The notes under the pieces: model-generated
Told to the model about the DNA's origin: nothing
The model's input: only the letters and a program-made list of their open reading frames with translations
Database searches by the model: none
Made by a program: the position numbers and the translations under genes
Shown: piece by piece, positions 8,803-17,104 of the stretch
How positions within the stretch are numbered: position 1 is the stretch's first letter
Layout: every line of letters starts with the position of its first letter
Origin: Vulcanococcus sp. Clear-D1
GTDB taxonomy: Bacteria > Cyanobacteriota > Cyanobacteriia > PCC-6307 > Cyanobiaceae
Direction of reading: 5' to 3'
DNA: 64,000 bases
Assembly (NCBI RefSeq): GCF_014654725.1
Contig: NZ_JACVZV010000038.1
Location: 56,608-120,607, forward strand

Positions 8803-9801
8803 TTAGCGACCCAGAAGCAATTCGGCAAGTCCGATGAAAAGGGGGATGCAGATCGCGATCGCCACCGGCGTGCCAATTGCAGTCGATGCACCGATATAAG
8901 CGGAGGGATTCGCTGATGGGATACCGGCGCGAAGAGTAGGTGGGCCTGAGATATCAGAACTGGATGCGGCAATTACAGCCATAACAACTGCGCCTCCAAT
9001 GCTGAATCCTGTAATCTTGTGAATGATGAGACCGAGGCCAAAGGCCAAGAATCCATGGACGATTGGCGCAAAAAAAGCATAGATTGCAAACCATTGAGCT
9101 ACTTTGCGAAGCTCATTCATTCTTTGTGCTGCTTCCATACCCATGATGATCATGAGAACAGCGAGGAATCCCCGAAATAGTGGATTGAAGAAGCTCTCAT
9201 AAACCGGTTCTGGCTTTGTGAGGATTCCAAGCGCTACACCCAAGAGCAACGCTGTTACAGCTGAGCTCTGAAGGCTTTCTTTGATGATTGGCCAGATCTC
9301 AATCTTTTCGCTCGCGTTGCCGGTGGTTTTGCTGATATAAACGCTGGCTACCACGATCGCAGTCACCAGGGCTGGAATATCCATAAATGGATAGAGAGCC
9401 GCTGTCCATGCTTCATAAGGAATCTTAGCTGAATCAAGCTGCGGTAAGACTGCAGCCAGTGTTGATCCACTCACTGCACCAAATAGACCGCCAGTAGCAA
9501 CCGCATCTGTGACTTTGATGCCAGGCAGCCTGCCAAGAGTGAAGCGACTGATGAAGACAATTCCGATACCAAGCGCCACCGCTGCAGCTGCTGGCAGAAA
9601 AATCTCTGCCGGATTCGAGTTGCGAATCGCGATTCCGCCAGTCAGTCCAATTTTCATCAGCAAGAAGAAACTGATGAATTTGTAAATCGAATCGGGGATG
9701 GCTAGCTGACTTCCCAATGAAGCCACCACAATTCCGCCGATCAAGAACCCCAGCGTTGGTGACTGGAGCTGATCTAAAAAAAGCTTAAGAAATTCAAACA
9801 C
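8803..9801 (-). CDS. sbtA: Sodium-dependent bicarbonate transporter SbtA
   Basis: 332 aa: LQSPTLGFLIGGIVVASLGSQLAIPDSIYKFISFFLLMKIGLTGGIAIR...TGGLFGAVSGSTLAAVLP...AASSSDISGPPTLRAGIPSANPSAYIGASTAIGTPVAIA. Confidence 0.95.
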   Translation of the reverse strand: MFEFLKLFLDQLQSPTLGFLIGGIVVASLGSQLAIPDSIYKFISFFLLMKIGLTGGIAIRNSNPAEIFLPAAAAVALGIGIVFISRFTLGRLPGIKVTDAVATGGLFGAVSGSTLAAVLPQLDSAKIPYEAWTAALYPFMDIPALVTAIVVASVYISKTTGNASEKIEIWPIIKESLQSSAVTALLLGVALGILTKPEPVYESFFNPLFRGFLAVLMIIMGMEAAQRMNELRKVAQWFAIYAFFAPIVHGFLAFGLGLIIHKITGFSIGGAVVMAVIAASSSDISGPPTLRAGIPSANPSAYIGASTAIGTPVAIAICIPLFIGLAELLLGR

Positions 9802-9897
9802 TACGTTCCTCTGTGATGGGAGAGCAAAGCTGATTGGATCGGTTCGAGGCTGCGTGTTGGCGGATCCCTACTCTTTAGCTTGATAGATATCATTCTC

Positions 9898-10473
9898 TTA
9901 GCCCAGGCTTTCAAGCCAGTCCAGACCTATCTGCGTAAGAATCTCTTCGCCGCTAATGATTTCTAGGTATTTCTTTTGGCGGAACTGACTCAGGCCCTTT
10001 GTTACCGTGACGCGTGACATTCCTGTTGTTTCTGCTATTTGGCGATGAGTTAAATTCATTTGATTTAAAGGCATTATGTATCCATTGCTGCTTTCGTGGC
10101 CAAAACGTTTACTGAGCCAGGTCAGAAGGCTCATCAGTCGTGCATCAACGGGGCGAATACTTGCGATCTGAAGCAGATCCGCCATCTGTTGAATTTGCGC
10201 TATGCACAGCGAACTAGCTTCGTTTGGATTGAGCTGCTGTTCCTGCACTCTTGCCGTTGATAGTGCTCGCAGCTCAACCAAGCCCTGGCTGAGGGGGTGC
10301 AGGTCGACTAAATCGCCTGGTCCCCAAATTCCAAGCGTGAATAGTTCGTTCAGCTTTGTGTGCGCAATTGCCCTTAGGTAGCCATCGTTTACGCGCCAAC
10401 AGACATGGGTTGGGAGGAGTTGGCCTGCCTCTAGAGCCAGATTCAGGCTGCGTTCTTGCATGGCTGTGTTCAT
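9898..10473 (-). CDS. Crp/Fnr-family transcriptional regulator
   Basis: 191 aa with C-terminal HTH: MNLTHRQIAETTGMSRVTVTKGLSQFRQKKYLEI; degenerate cNMP-binding-like N-terminus. Confidence 0.88.
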   Translation of the reverse strand: MNTAMQERSLNLALEAGQLLPTHVCWRVNDGYLRAIAHTKLNELFTLGIWGPGDLVDLHPLSQGLVELRALSTARVQEQQLNPNEASSLCIAQIQQMADLLQIASIRPVDARLMSLLTWLSKRFGHESSNGYIMPLNQMNLTHRQIAETTGMSRVTVTKGLSQFRQKKYLEIISGEEILTQIGLDWLESLG

Positions 10474-10867
10474 CGCCTGCGCGTGGAGGGGATGGAATTC
10501 CGTTAGTACTGATGCGCACCTCGGAATATTGCGACAGAACCGTAGGCCTCGTTCCGGATGGTTTGGGGCGGCTTCTGGGAAGCAAATTCCATCGCTACCA
10601 TAAGCATTTCTGAACCTACTTAGTGGTGAAAGTTCTCTGGCTACTTCAAGCTGTTCTGCCGCTACATGCTGCGTCTTCTGCAGCTGGATTCGACTGGTCT
10701 TGATGGTCGGGCCTTGAATGCCGTCTCGATTTATCGTTTGAGCATTGTGTTGCTATCTGATAGCCCAGTGTTTGTATCTGGGTACATCCTGGATAGTTCT
10801 CTGGCTACCAGGTGTTGTGTTTGTGGGTTGTTGTCGCTTAAGTTGCTTCTCGATTGACCAGCTCTGA

Positions 10868-11713
10868 TTGCAGGCCTACTTCAGCCGCAAGATCTGTCTG
10901 ACGACTCGCCATGGCAAGCACCGTGCTCTGGCGTTGCCTTTCCGCTTGGGGTTAGGTGCTGAGCTGCACGTGTGTGATCTCGATACGGACCAGCTCGGAA
11001 CGTTTAGCGGCGAGATCCACCGCATGCATGAAGCCTTGGAGACTTGTCGAATCAAGGCCAGGATGGGGATGTCTGCCTCTGGTCTTCCAATCGGGATTGC
11101 CAGTGAGGCCAGCTTTGGCCCACACCCCGCCATGCCAATGCTGGCTGTGGGTCAGGAGTTATTGATTTTCCTCGATCTTGAGCGTGATCTTTGCGTGCTG
11201 GAGCAGCGGCTCGAGTGGCGAACGAACTACAGCCAGACCTTGCTGGAGTCCGATGATCAGCTGGCGCCTTGGCTGGCGCAGGTGAAGTTTCCCTCTCACG
11301 CTGTGATTGCGCGTCCGGAGACCGCGCAGGTTGGAGTGCTGTTGAAAGGGCTCAACACCAGTGAGTCGCTGGCTGAGGCCATCAGCGTCTGCCGCGCCGC
11401 CGATCCAGACGGGCGTGTGTGGCTGGAAACCGATATGCGGGCCCACTGCAACCCCACCCGCATGCGCTCGATTCGTCGCTTGGGTAGTGCCCTCGTGCGC
11501 CGGCTCCGCAACCCCTGCCCCGAGTGCGGCAGCCCGGGCTGGGGTCTGCTCGACACCCAGCCCGGCTTGCCCTGCAGCGATTGCGGTACCGCCACCGAGC
11601 TCACCCTCAGCGAGATCTGGGGCTGCCAGCAGTGCGGTGCCCGGCGCGAGCACCCACGCCGCGATGGACGGATTCAGGCCGATCCCGGTCAGTGTCCGTG
11701 GTGCAATCCCTAG
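10868..11713 (+). CDS. DUF6671-like protein with C-terminal zinc ribbons
   Basis: RKICLTTRHGKHRALALPFRLGLGAELHV... and C-terminal CPECGSPGW...CSDCG...CQQCGARRE...CPWCNP. Family name from memory. Confidence 0.65.
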   Translation: MQAYFSRKICLTTRHGKHRALALPFRLGLGAELHVCDLDTDQLGTFSGEIHRMHEALETCRIKARMGMSASGLPIGIASEASFGPHPAMPMLAVGQELLIFLDLERDLCVLEQRLEWRTNYSQTLLESDDQLAPWLAQVKFPSHAVIARPETAQVGVLLKGLNTSESLAEAISVCRAADPDGRVWLETDMRAHCNPTRMRSIRRLGSALVRRLRNPCPECGSPGWGLLDTQPGLPCSDCGTATELTLSEIWGCQQCGARREHPRRDGRIQADPGQCPWCNP

Positions 11714-11762
11714 CCCGATTGCTCGAATCGGTCATCCTGGATCGAGCCGCCCCCCAACGCTG

Positions 11763-12875
11763 ATGGTTCAGCCCACCAGCCTTGCTTCCCTGGAGGCCGG
11801 GTTCGAGCGGGAGGCTCGCCTGGATGAGCCCTTTGTGGTGCTCACCGTGGCGGCGAGCCTGATTGCCACCCTCGGGCTGCTGGCCGATAGCCCTGCGGTG
11901 GTGATCGGGGCGATGTTGATTGCGCCTTGGATCCTGCCGCTGCGCAGTGCCTCCTTCGCGATCGTGGAGGGGCGGCTTCCGCTGGTAGGGCGAGCGCTAC
12001 TCACCCTGGCGGTGGGTGTGGCGATCACCATGGCGCTGTCGGCGGGGTTGGGCTGGCTGGCGCGTCTTCCCGTGCTGGGCGATGAGGTGCTGCGCCGCAC
12101 CACCCCCAACCTGCTGGATCTCGGCATCGCTCTGGTGGCCGGTTCGATCGCCACCTATGGACGGCTCCGTCCCGAGGCGGTGTCGTCGATCGCCGGCACC
12201 GCCATCGCGGTGGCCCTGGTGCCGCCGGTGTGTGTCCTTGGCCTCCTGCTTTCGATTCAGCAGTGGGGTCCGGCCCGTGGCGCCGCCCTGCTGTTTGCCG
12301 CCAACCTGCTGGGCATCCTTTCGGGTGGCCTGCTCACCTTGGTGGTGAGCCAGGCCAGCCTGCGCCAGCAGTTGTGGCGTAGCCGCATCGGCCTGGTGAG
12401 CTTGCTGCTCACCGGTTTGCTGTTGATTCCTCTCACCGGCAGCTTCCTCAGCCTGGTGAAGCAGGCCCAACGCCGCCAGGCCCTGCAACAGGTGGAGCGG
12501 GCGATCACCGAGAGCTTGCGGCAGCGCACCATCACCCTTGGCAAGGATTCGGAGCTCACCGGTGTTTCGATTGATTGGAATCAGAACCCGCCGCTGATCA
12601 AGGCTGCGGTGAGCGTGAGCCGGCCGAATCTGCCCACCTCAAAGCAAGTGGCCGCCGTGCAGGACTTCATCAACAAGCAGCAGGGCTTCAACTTCCGCCT
12701 GCTGGTGCAGCGGGTGTCGATTGATGTGATCGGTCCTGAAGCCGCCCCCAATCCAAAGCCGGTGAGCGTGGAGGAAGCCGTTCCCAGAGCCCAGCCGGAA
12801 CTATCCCCCCAGTCGGCTTCCATCACGGCAGATCAGCCCCAGGCAGACAACAAGCCGCCTTTAGCCGACAATTGA
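11763..12875 (+). CDS. DUF389 family membrane protein
   Basis: In-frame ATG at 11763: MVQPTSLASLEAGFEREARLDEPFVVLTVAASLIATLGLLADSPAVVIGAMLIAPWILPLRSASFAIVEGR...IATYGRLRPEAVSSIAGTAIAVALVPPVCVLG. Confidence 0.85.
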   Translation: MVQPTSLASLEAGFEREARLDEPFVVLTVAASLIATLGLLADSPAVVIGAMLIAPWILPLRSASFAIVEGRLPLVGRALLTLAVGVAITMALSAGLGWLARLPVLGDEVLRRTTPNLLDLGIALVAGSIATYGRLRPEAVSSIAGTAIAVALVPPVCVLGLLLSIQQWGPARGAALLFAANLLGILSGGLLTLVVSQASLRQQLWRSRIGLVSLLLTGLLLIPLTGSFLSLVKQAQRRQALQQVERAITESLRQRTITLGKDSELTGVSIDWNQNPPLIKAAVSVSRPNLPTSKQVAAVQDFINKQQGFNFRLLVQRVSIDVIGPEAAPNPKPVSVEEAVPRAQPELSPQSASITADQPQADNKPPLADN

Positions 12876-12894
12876 GCGGTCTGTTGATCGCTAC

Positions 12895-13980
12895 ATGCCC
12901 TACGCCCTGAGTGCGTTTGAGATCGTCGCCGGCATCCTGTTGCTGTTTGGCGGCGGTGAGCTGTTTGTTGCCGGCTCGGTGGCGCTCTCGCTGCTCTTCG
13001 GCATTCCCCAAATCGTGATCGGCCTCACGGTGGTTTCGATGGGTACGAGCGCCCCGGAACTGTTCGTGAGCCTGCTCTCCACTATCCAAGGGGGCGCCGG
13101 TGGTGACGCCATCGCAGTCAGCAATGTGGTGGGCTCCAACATCTTCAATGTCTTGATCGTGCTTGGCGCCAGTGCAGCGGTGATGCCGCTGCGGGTGAAG
13201 AGCCGCCTAGTGCGCCGGGATGTGCCGCTTTTGCTCGGCGTTTCGATGGCGACCTGGGGTATGGCCTCCGGCGGCCGGCTCACCTGGGTCGCTGGCCTGG
13301 CTTTGATCACCGGCACGGTGATCAATCTGCTCTGGGAAATCCGCAGCGCCAAGGAGGAATCCTCCGAAGCGTCTGATGACATGGACACGGATGGGGCCGC
13401 TCCCGCCCCGGTTGCTGCTGCGAAGTTGGCGGCAGGGCTTGGTCTGCTGGTGCTGGGCTCGCAGGTCTTGGTGAAAGGTGCGATCGCTGCTGCCCAGGGC
13501 CTGGGCGTCAGCGAAACCGTGATCGGTCTCACGATCGTGGCCGCTGGCACGTCGATGCCAGAGCTGGTCACCTCGTTGGTGGCCGCCTATCGCGGCAAGG
13601 CTGATCTGGCCATTGGCAATGTGGTGGGTAGCAACCTGCTCAACCAGCTGGTGATCCTCGGTCTTTGTGCTCTGGTTTCCGGAGAGCGCGGCCTGGGTGT
13701 TGATCCGGTGATGCTGGTCCGCGACTTTCCGATCATGGTGCTCACGACCCTGGCTTGCTTGCCCATCTTCTGGACGGGTGGCGTGATCACACGGCTGGAA
13801 GGTTGGATCCTGATCGCGCTCTATGGCCTTTATGTCATCGAGCAGATCCTTTCCAGCACTGCTTCAACGGCCAGTGATGAGTTCCGGCTCATTGCCTTGG
13901 TTGCCATCCTCCCGGCTCTGCTGATCTTCCTGGTGTGGACGGTCCTGCGTTGGAAGAAGAAGCGTCACCAGCTCGCCTGA
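12895..13980 (+). CDS. Calcium/sodium antiporter (CaCA, YrbG-like)
   Basis: Two alpha repeats: VVSMGTSAPELFVSLLS...AVSNVVGSNIFNVL and TIVAAGTSMPELVTSLVAAYRGKADLAIGNVVGSNLLN. Confidence 0.93.
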   Translation: MPYALSAFEIVAGILLLFGGGELFVAGSVALSLLFGIPQIVIGLTVVSMGTSAPELFVSLLSTIQGGAGGDAIAVSNVVGSNIFNVLIVLGASAAVMPLRVKSRLVRRDVPLLLGVSMATWGMASGGRLTWVAGLALITGTVINLLWEIRSAKEESSEASDDMDTDGAAPAPVAAAKLAAGLGLLVLGSQVLVKGAIAAAQGLGVSETVIGLTIVAAGTSMPELVTSLVAAYRGKADLAIGNVVGSNLLNQLVILGLCALVSGERGLGVDPVMLVRDFPIMVLTTLACLPIFWTGGVITRLEGWILIALYGLYVIEQILSSTASTASDEFRLIALVAILPALLIFLVWTVLRWKKKRHQLA

Positions 13981-13987
13981 TCGAGGA

Positions 13988-14221
13988 TCAGCCGACAAGC
14001 ACCGCGGGGATCTTCGCCACGTTGAGCCCCGCGGTGCGGGCATCTCTGCAGAGGGCCTCACAGCTCTCATTCTTCAGGCGGACCGCACCAGAGCAGATCA
14101 GATCCCAGGTGCTCGTTTCGAAGTGGGTCTGCAGCCAGAGCATCCCGATCACAGAGCGCGGTACGAGTTGGAAGCTGTCGCCCTTAGCGGTGAGGCTCAG
14201 ATCTGTGCCGTGGCGATCCAT
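13988..14221 (-). CDS. Small conserved-looking hypothetical protein
   Basis: 77 aa ORF MDRHGTDLSLTAKGDSFQLVPRSVIGMLWLQTHFETSTWDLICSGAVRLKNESCEALCRDARTAGLNVAKIPAVLVG filling the gap between the exchanger and a minus-strand terminator. Confidence 0.6.
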   Translation of the reverse strand: MDRHGTDLSLTAKGDSFQLVPRSVIGMLWLQTHFETSTWDLICSGAVRLKNESCEALCRDARTAGLNVAKIPAVLVG

Positions 14222-14233
14222 GACCCAACAAAA

Positions 14234-14260
14234 AACCTCCCCCCATTGGAGGGGGAGGTT
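14234..14260 (-). terminator. Rho-independent terminator for the DUF4278 gene (minus strand)
   Basis: aacctccccc-attgga-gggggaggtt hairpin; on the minus strand it is followed by TTTTTT. Confidence 0.8.
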
Positions 14261-14307
14261 GCGTTGGCTGTCGTAGCAACAGCCACCAATTCGGGATCGT
14301 GTGGTGC

Positions 14308-14523
14308 TCAGCCCTGGTTCACCTGCTGGGCAGCTTCGGCTTGGCGGTGGTGGTAGGCGTGGCCGCGGTACTGCAGTTCCACCTCGGTATCCACCGGAGC
14401 GGCTTCATGGCGCAGGGGAGCGTCGTAGTGCTGACCGCGATAGGCGTGATCCACGGGCTGAGGGCTGGGTTGCTCGTGGCTGGCGTTGTCGTAGCTGACG
14501 CCGCGGTATTGAAGTTTGGTCAT
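14308..14523 (-). CDS. DUF4278 domain-containing small protein
   Basis: 71 aa with three YRG-x2-Y units: LQYRGVSYDN, HAYRGQHYDA, LQYRGHAYHH. Confidence 0.8.
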   Translation of the reverse strand: MTKLQYRGVSYDNASHEQPSPQPVDHAYRGQHYDAPLRHEAAPVDTEVELQYRGHAYHHRQAEAAQQVNQG

Positions 14524-14888
14524 CGGATGGGCCTCGAAGGGTTGAGGAGGGTCTGGTGTCAGACGGGTCCGCTTCGTGGGAAGGAGCGTTGCTTCGCCTA
14601 GCGGTGGGCTACTTCCGGTGAACCAGGGCCCAGGGGCGGCTCACCCAACGTTTTGTCCTTCTGTGTAAGTTGTACCGAATCGAGACTGTTCATGGTGAAC
14701 ATAACGCCCCTTTCTTCACAAAAAGATGATTGCAAATGTGCTTGCGCAAGCTTTTGCCCGGGGAATCCCTTGCGCTGCCGGTTGGTCTTGTGTGCCGTTT
14801 TGTAGCGGCGGTAACAATCCGTGGTGCCGGGATCGCGAATGATCTGTGGTCAATGGCGGACCACCGCCATCACCAACCAGCGATTCTT

Positions 14889-16352
14889 ATGACTGTTGCC
14901 TCGCCCACTTCTCGGCGCCGGCCGAGAAGTTTGCAGGAAGCGAGTCTGTTGGAGGCTCCCGAGCTGCTGCTGCGCAAAGTTCGCGGCCTCTCCTCCAACC
15001 GCACGCTCACCTGGCTGGCCTGTGTTCCCATCGCGCTGATGGGTCTGGGCCTGTTCAACCTGGCCGCCCATGCCGCCGAGCTCCCCGAGCTCACGCCGGC
15101 ATTCCTGGCCAACAACATGTTCCTGTTGATCTGTGCCGCGCTGGTGATCTTCATGAACGCCGGCTTCGCCATGGTGGAAGCCGGGATGTGTCGCCAGAAG
15201 AACGCCGTCAACATCCTGGCCAAGAACCTGATCGTGTTCGCCCTGGCGGTGACCGCTTATTGGTTCATCGGCTACAAGATCATGTACAACGCCGATTGGG
15301 TGATCCCCGGTTGGTTCAAGTTCGGCGGTCTCTTCTTCGACCCCACCGTGACCCCCGAGATGGTGACGGACGGTTCGCTGGTTCCTAGCGTTGATTTCCT
15401 GTTCCAGGCTGCCTTTGCTGGTACTGCCGCCACGATCGTGTCGGGTCTTGTGGCTGAGCGCATCAAGTTCGGCGAGTTCGTGATCTTCTCGCTTGTGCTG
15501 GTGGGCATCCTCTACCCGATCTCCGGTTCCTGGCAGTGGAACTTCCCCGACGACGCTGGCGTTGGTGGCGGTTGGCTGAATCGTCTTGGCTTTATCGACT
15601 TCGCCGGTTCCACCGTGGTGCACTCCTTCGGTGCCTGGGCTGGTCTGGTGGGAGCCATGCTGCTTGGCCCCCGCATCGGCAAATTTGTGGATGGCAAAAC
15701 CCAGGCCATCCCTGGTCACAACCTCTCGATTGCCACGCTCGGCTGCCTGATCCTCTGGCTCGGCTGGTACGGCTTCAACCCCGGCTCCTGGCTCTCGATG
15801 GCACCTGAAGTGCCTTACATCGCTGTCACCACCACTCTCGGTGCAGCCGGCGGCGGCATTGCAGCCACTCTTGTGAGCCAGTTCACCGGCGGCAAGCCCG
15901 ACCTCACCATGACCATCAACGGCATCTTGGCCGGCCTGGTGGGTGTGACGGCTGGTTGCGATGGCTTCTCGATGCCCGCCGCTTGGGTTGTGGGCTTCAT
16001 TGCCGGCATCCTCGTGGTGTTCTCCGTGGCTTGGGTTGATGGTCTGAAGATCGACGATCCTGTGGGCGCCTTCTCGGTGCACGGCACCTGCGGCATCTGG
16101 GCAACCCTGGCTGTGGGCCTGTTCAACGTCGACAAGGGTCTGTTCACCGGCCATGGATTCAGCCAGCTCGGCATTCAGATCGTGGGTGTGCTGGCTTTCG
16201 CGATCTTCGCGATCGTGAGCAGCTTCATCGTCTGGTCGATCATCGGTGCCATCTTTGGTGGCATCCGCGTTACCGAGAAAGAAGAGATCGAAGGTCTCGA
16301 TATCGGTGAGCACGGCATGGAGGCCTACCCCGACTTCGCTTCCGCCAAGTGA
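14889..16352 (+). CDS. amt: Ammonium transporter (Amt family)
   Basis: NNMFLLICAALVIFMNAGFAMVEAGMCRQKNAVNILAKNL...STVVHSFGAWAGLVGAMLLGPRIGK...DDPVGAFSVHGTCGIWATLAVGLF. Likely start at 14889 (ORF track begins at 14730). Confidence 0.95.
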   Translation: MTVASPTSRRRPRSLQEASLLEAPELLLRKVRGLSSNRTLTWLACVPIALMGLGLFNLAAHAAELPELTPAFLANNMFLLICAALVIFMNAGFAMVEAGMCRQKNAVNILAKNLIVFALAVTAYWFIGYKIMYNADWVIPGWFKFGGLFFDPTVTPEMVTDGSLVPSVDFLFQAAFAGTAATIVSGLVAERIKFGEFVIFSLVLVGILYPISGSWQWNFPDDAGVGGGWLNRLGFIDFAGSTVVHSFGAWAGLVGAMLLGPRIGKFVDGKTQAIPGHNLSIATLGCLILWLGWYGFNPGSWLSMAPEVPYIAVTTTLGAAGGGIAATLVSQFTGGKPDLTMTINGILAGLVGVTAGCDGFSMPAAWVVGFIAGILVVFSVAWVDGLKIDDPVGAFSVHGTCGIWATLAVGLFNVDKGLFTGHGFSQLGIQIVGVLAFAIFAIVSSFIVWSIIGAIFGGIRVTEKEEIEGLDIGEHGMEAYPDFASAK

Positions 16353-16376
16353 TCGTCGGCTCCGGCTAACCCTTCC

Positions 16377-16400
16377 AGCCCGCCGCAAGGCGGGCTTTTT
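16377..16400 (+). terminator. Rho-independent terminator after amt
   Basis: agcccgcc-gcaa-ggcgggctttttgct. Confidence 0.85.
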
Positions 16401-16445
16401 GCTGTTCTGTCATCCTTAGGCTTAGGCCGTGTTTCCGTAGCGGCC

Positions 16446-16769
16446 GTGCCCTGCCCCAGCTGTGGCGCTCGCCTGGCGGCGGTGTCGACACAACCCCCGA
16501 TCCGCCTGATCTGCGCAGGTTGCGGACGACCCTTGCCAGTGAAGCCGCCGCTGCCTGCCTATCTGTGGTGGACGCGCAATGCACGCCGCTGGCTGATTCT
16601 CCTGTTGGTGGTGGTGCCACCGTTGCTGCTGCTTGGCCTCCCGCCTCTCAACGAGCGAAGGGTTGATCGCGGGGAGCGTTCGCGGCTCGGACGCGTGACC
16701 ACTGGCCGTGCGACCCAGGGCAAGCCTGGGGAGCCCTCCAGAGCCCCGCACGCATCCGCTCATCGCTGA
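16446..16769 (+). CDS. Zinc-ribbon single-TM small protein (copy 1)
   Basis: GTG start; MPCPSCGARLAAVSTQPPIRLICAGCGRPLPVK then TM RRWLILLLVVVPPLLLLGL. Confidence 0.65.
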   Translation: MPCPSCGARLAAVSTQPPIRLICAGCGRPLPVKPPLPAYLWWTRNARRWLILLLVVVPPLLLLGLPPLNERRVDRGERSRLGRVTTGRATQGKPGEPSRAPHASAHR

Positions 16770-16846
16770 CTATGCCGAAGCGTTCAAATTGAACAGTCAG
16801 GCGCCATGTTCCGATTCAGCGTGAACGATCTGCACGCGATCGAGCT

Positions 16847-17089
16847 GTGGCTTGCGGGTACTGCGGTGAGCGTTTGATCAGTAAAACCTCGGAGGGGTTG
16901 AGCTGCTGCGGCTGCGGCCGGCCCTTGGCGCAAACCCGGCCCCAGGCTATGCGGGCCTTCTCGGCGAAGACCCTGATGGTGTTCGGCCTGTGGCTGATCG
17001 CGGCCCTGCCCTTCGTGGGTGCCATCGCGGTCACCGATGAGATGCGCTCCGGTGCGCTCACGTCTGAGATGGTTGAACCTCAGGAGTAG
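16847..17089 (+). CDS. Zinc-ribbon single-TM small protein (copy 2)
   Basis: GTG start; MACGYCGERLISKTSEGLSCCGCGRPLAQ then TM TLMVFGLWLIAALPFVGAIAV; same layout as copy 1. Confidence 0.65.
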   Translation: MACGYCGERLISKTSEGLSCCGCGRPLAQTRPQAMRAFSAKTLMVFGLWLIAALPFVGAIAVTDEMRSGALTSEMVEPQE

Positions 17090-17104
17090 CAGCTCTCGCT
17101 GCGA

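Noticed and set aside
10666-10857. 63-aa ORF in the intergenic region before the DUF6671-like gene
   Set aside because: No recognisable features; region contains direct repeats and reads as non-coding.
14660-14700. Possible NtcA site upstream of amt (tgtgtaagttgtac)
   Set aside because: Only the TAC half fits GTA-N8-TAC; too degenerate to report without a motif scan.
14850-16388. 512-aa minus-strand ORF opposite amt
   Set aside because: His/Gly/Asp/Gln-rich low-information translation antisense to a certain amt gene; artefact of high-GC coding sequence.
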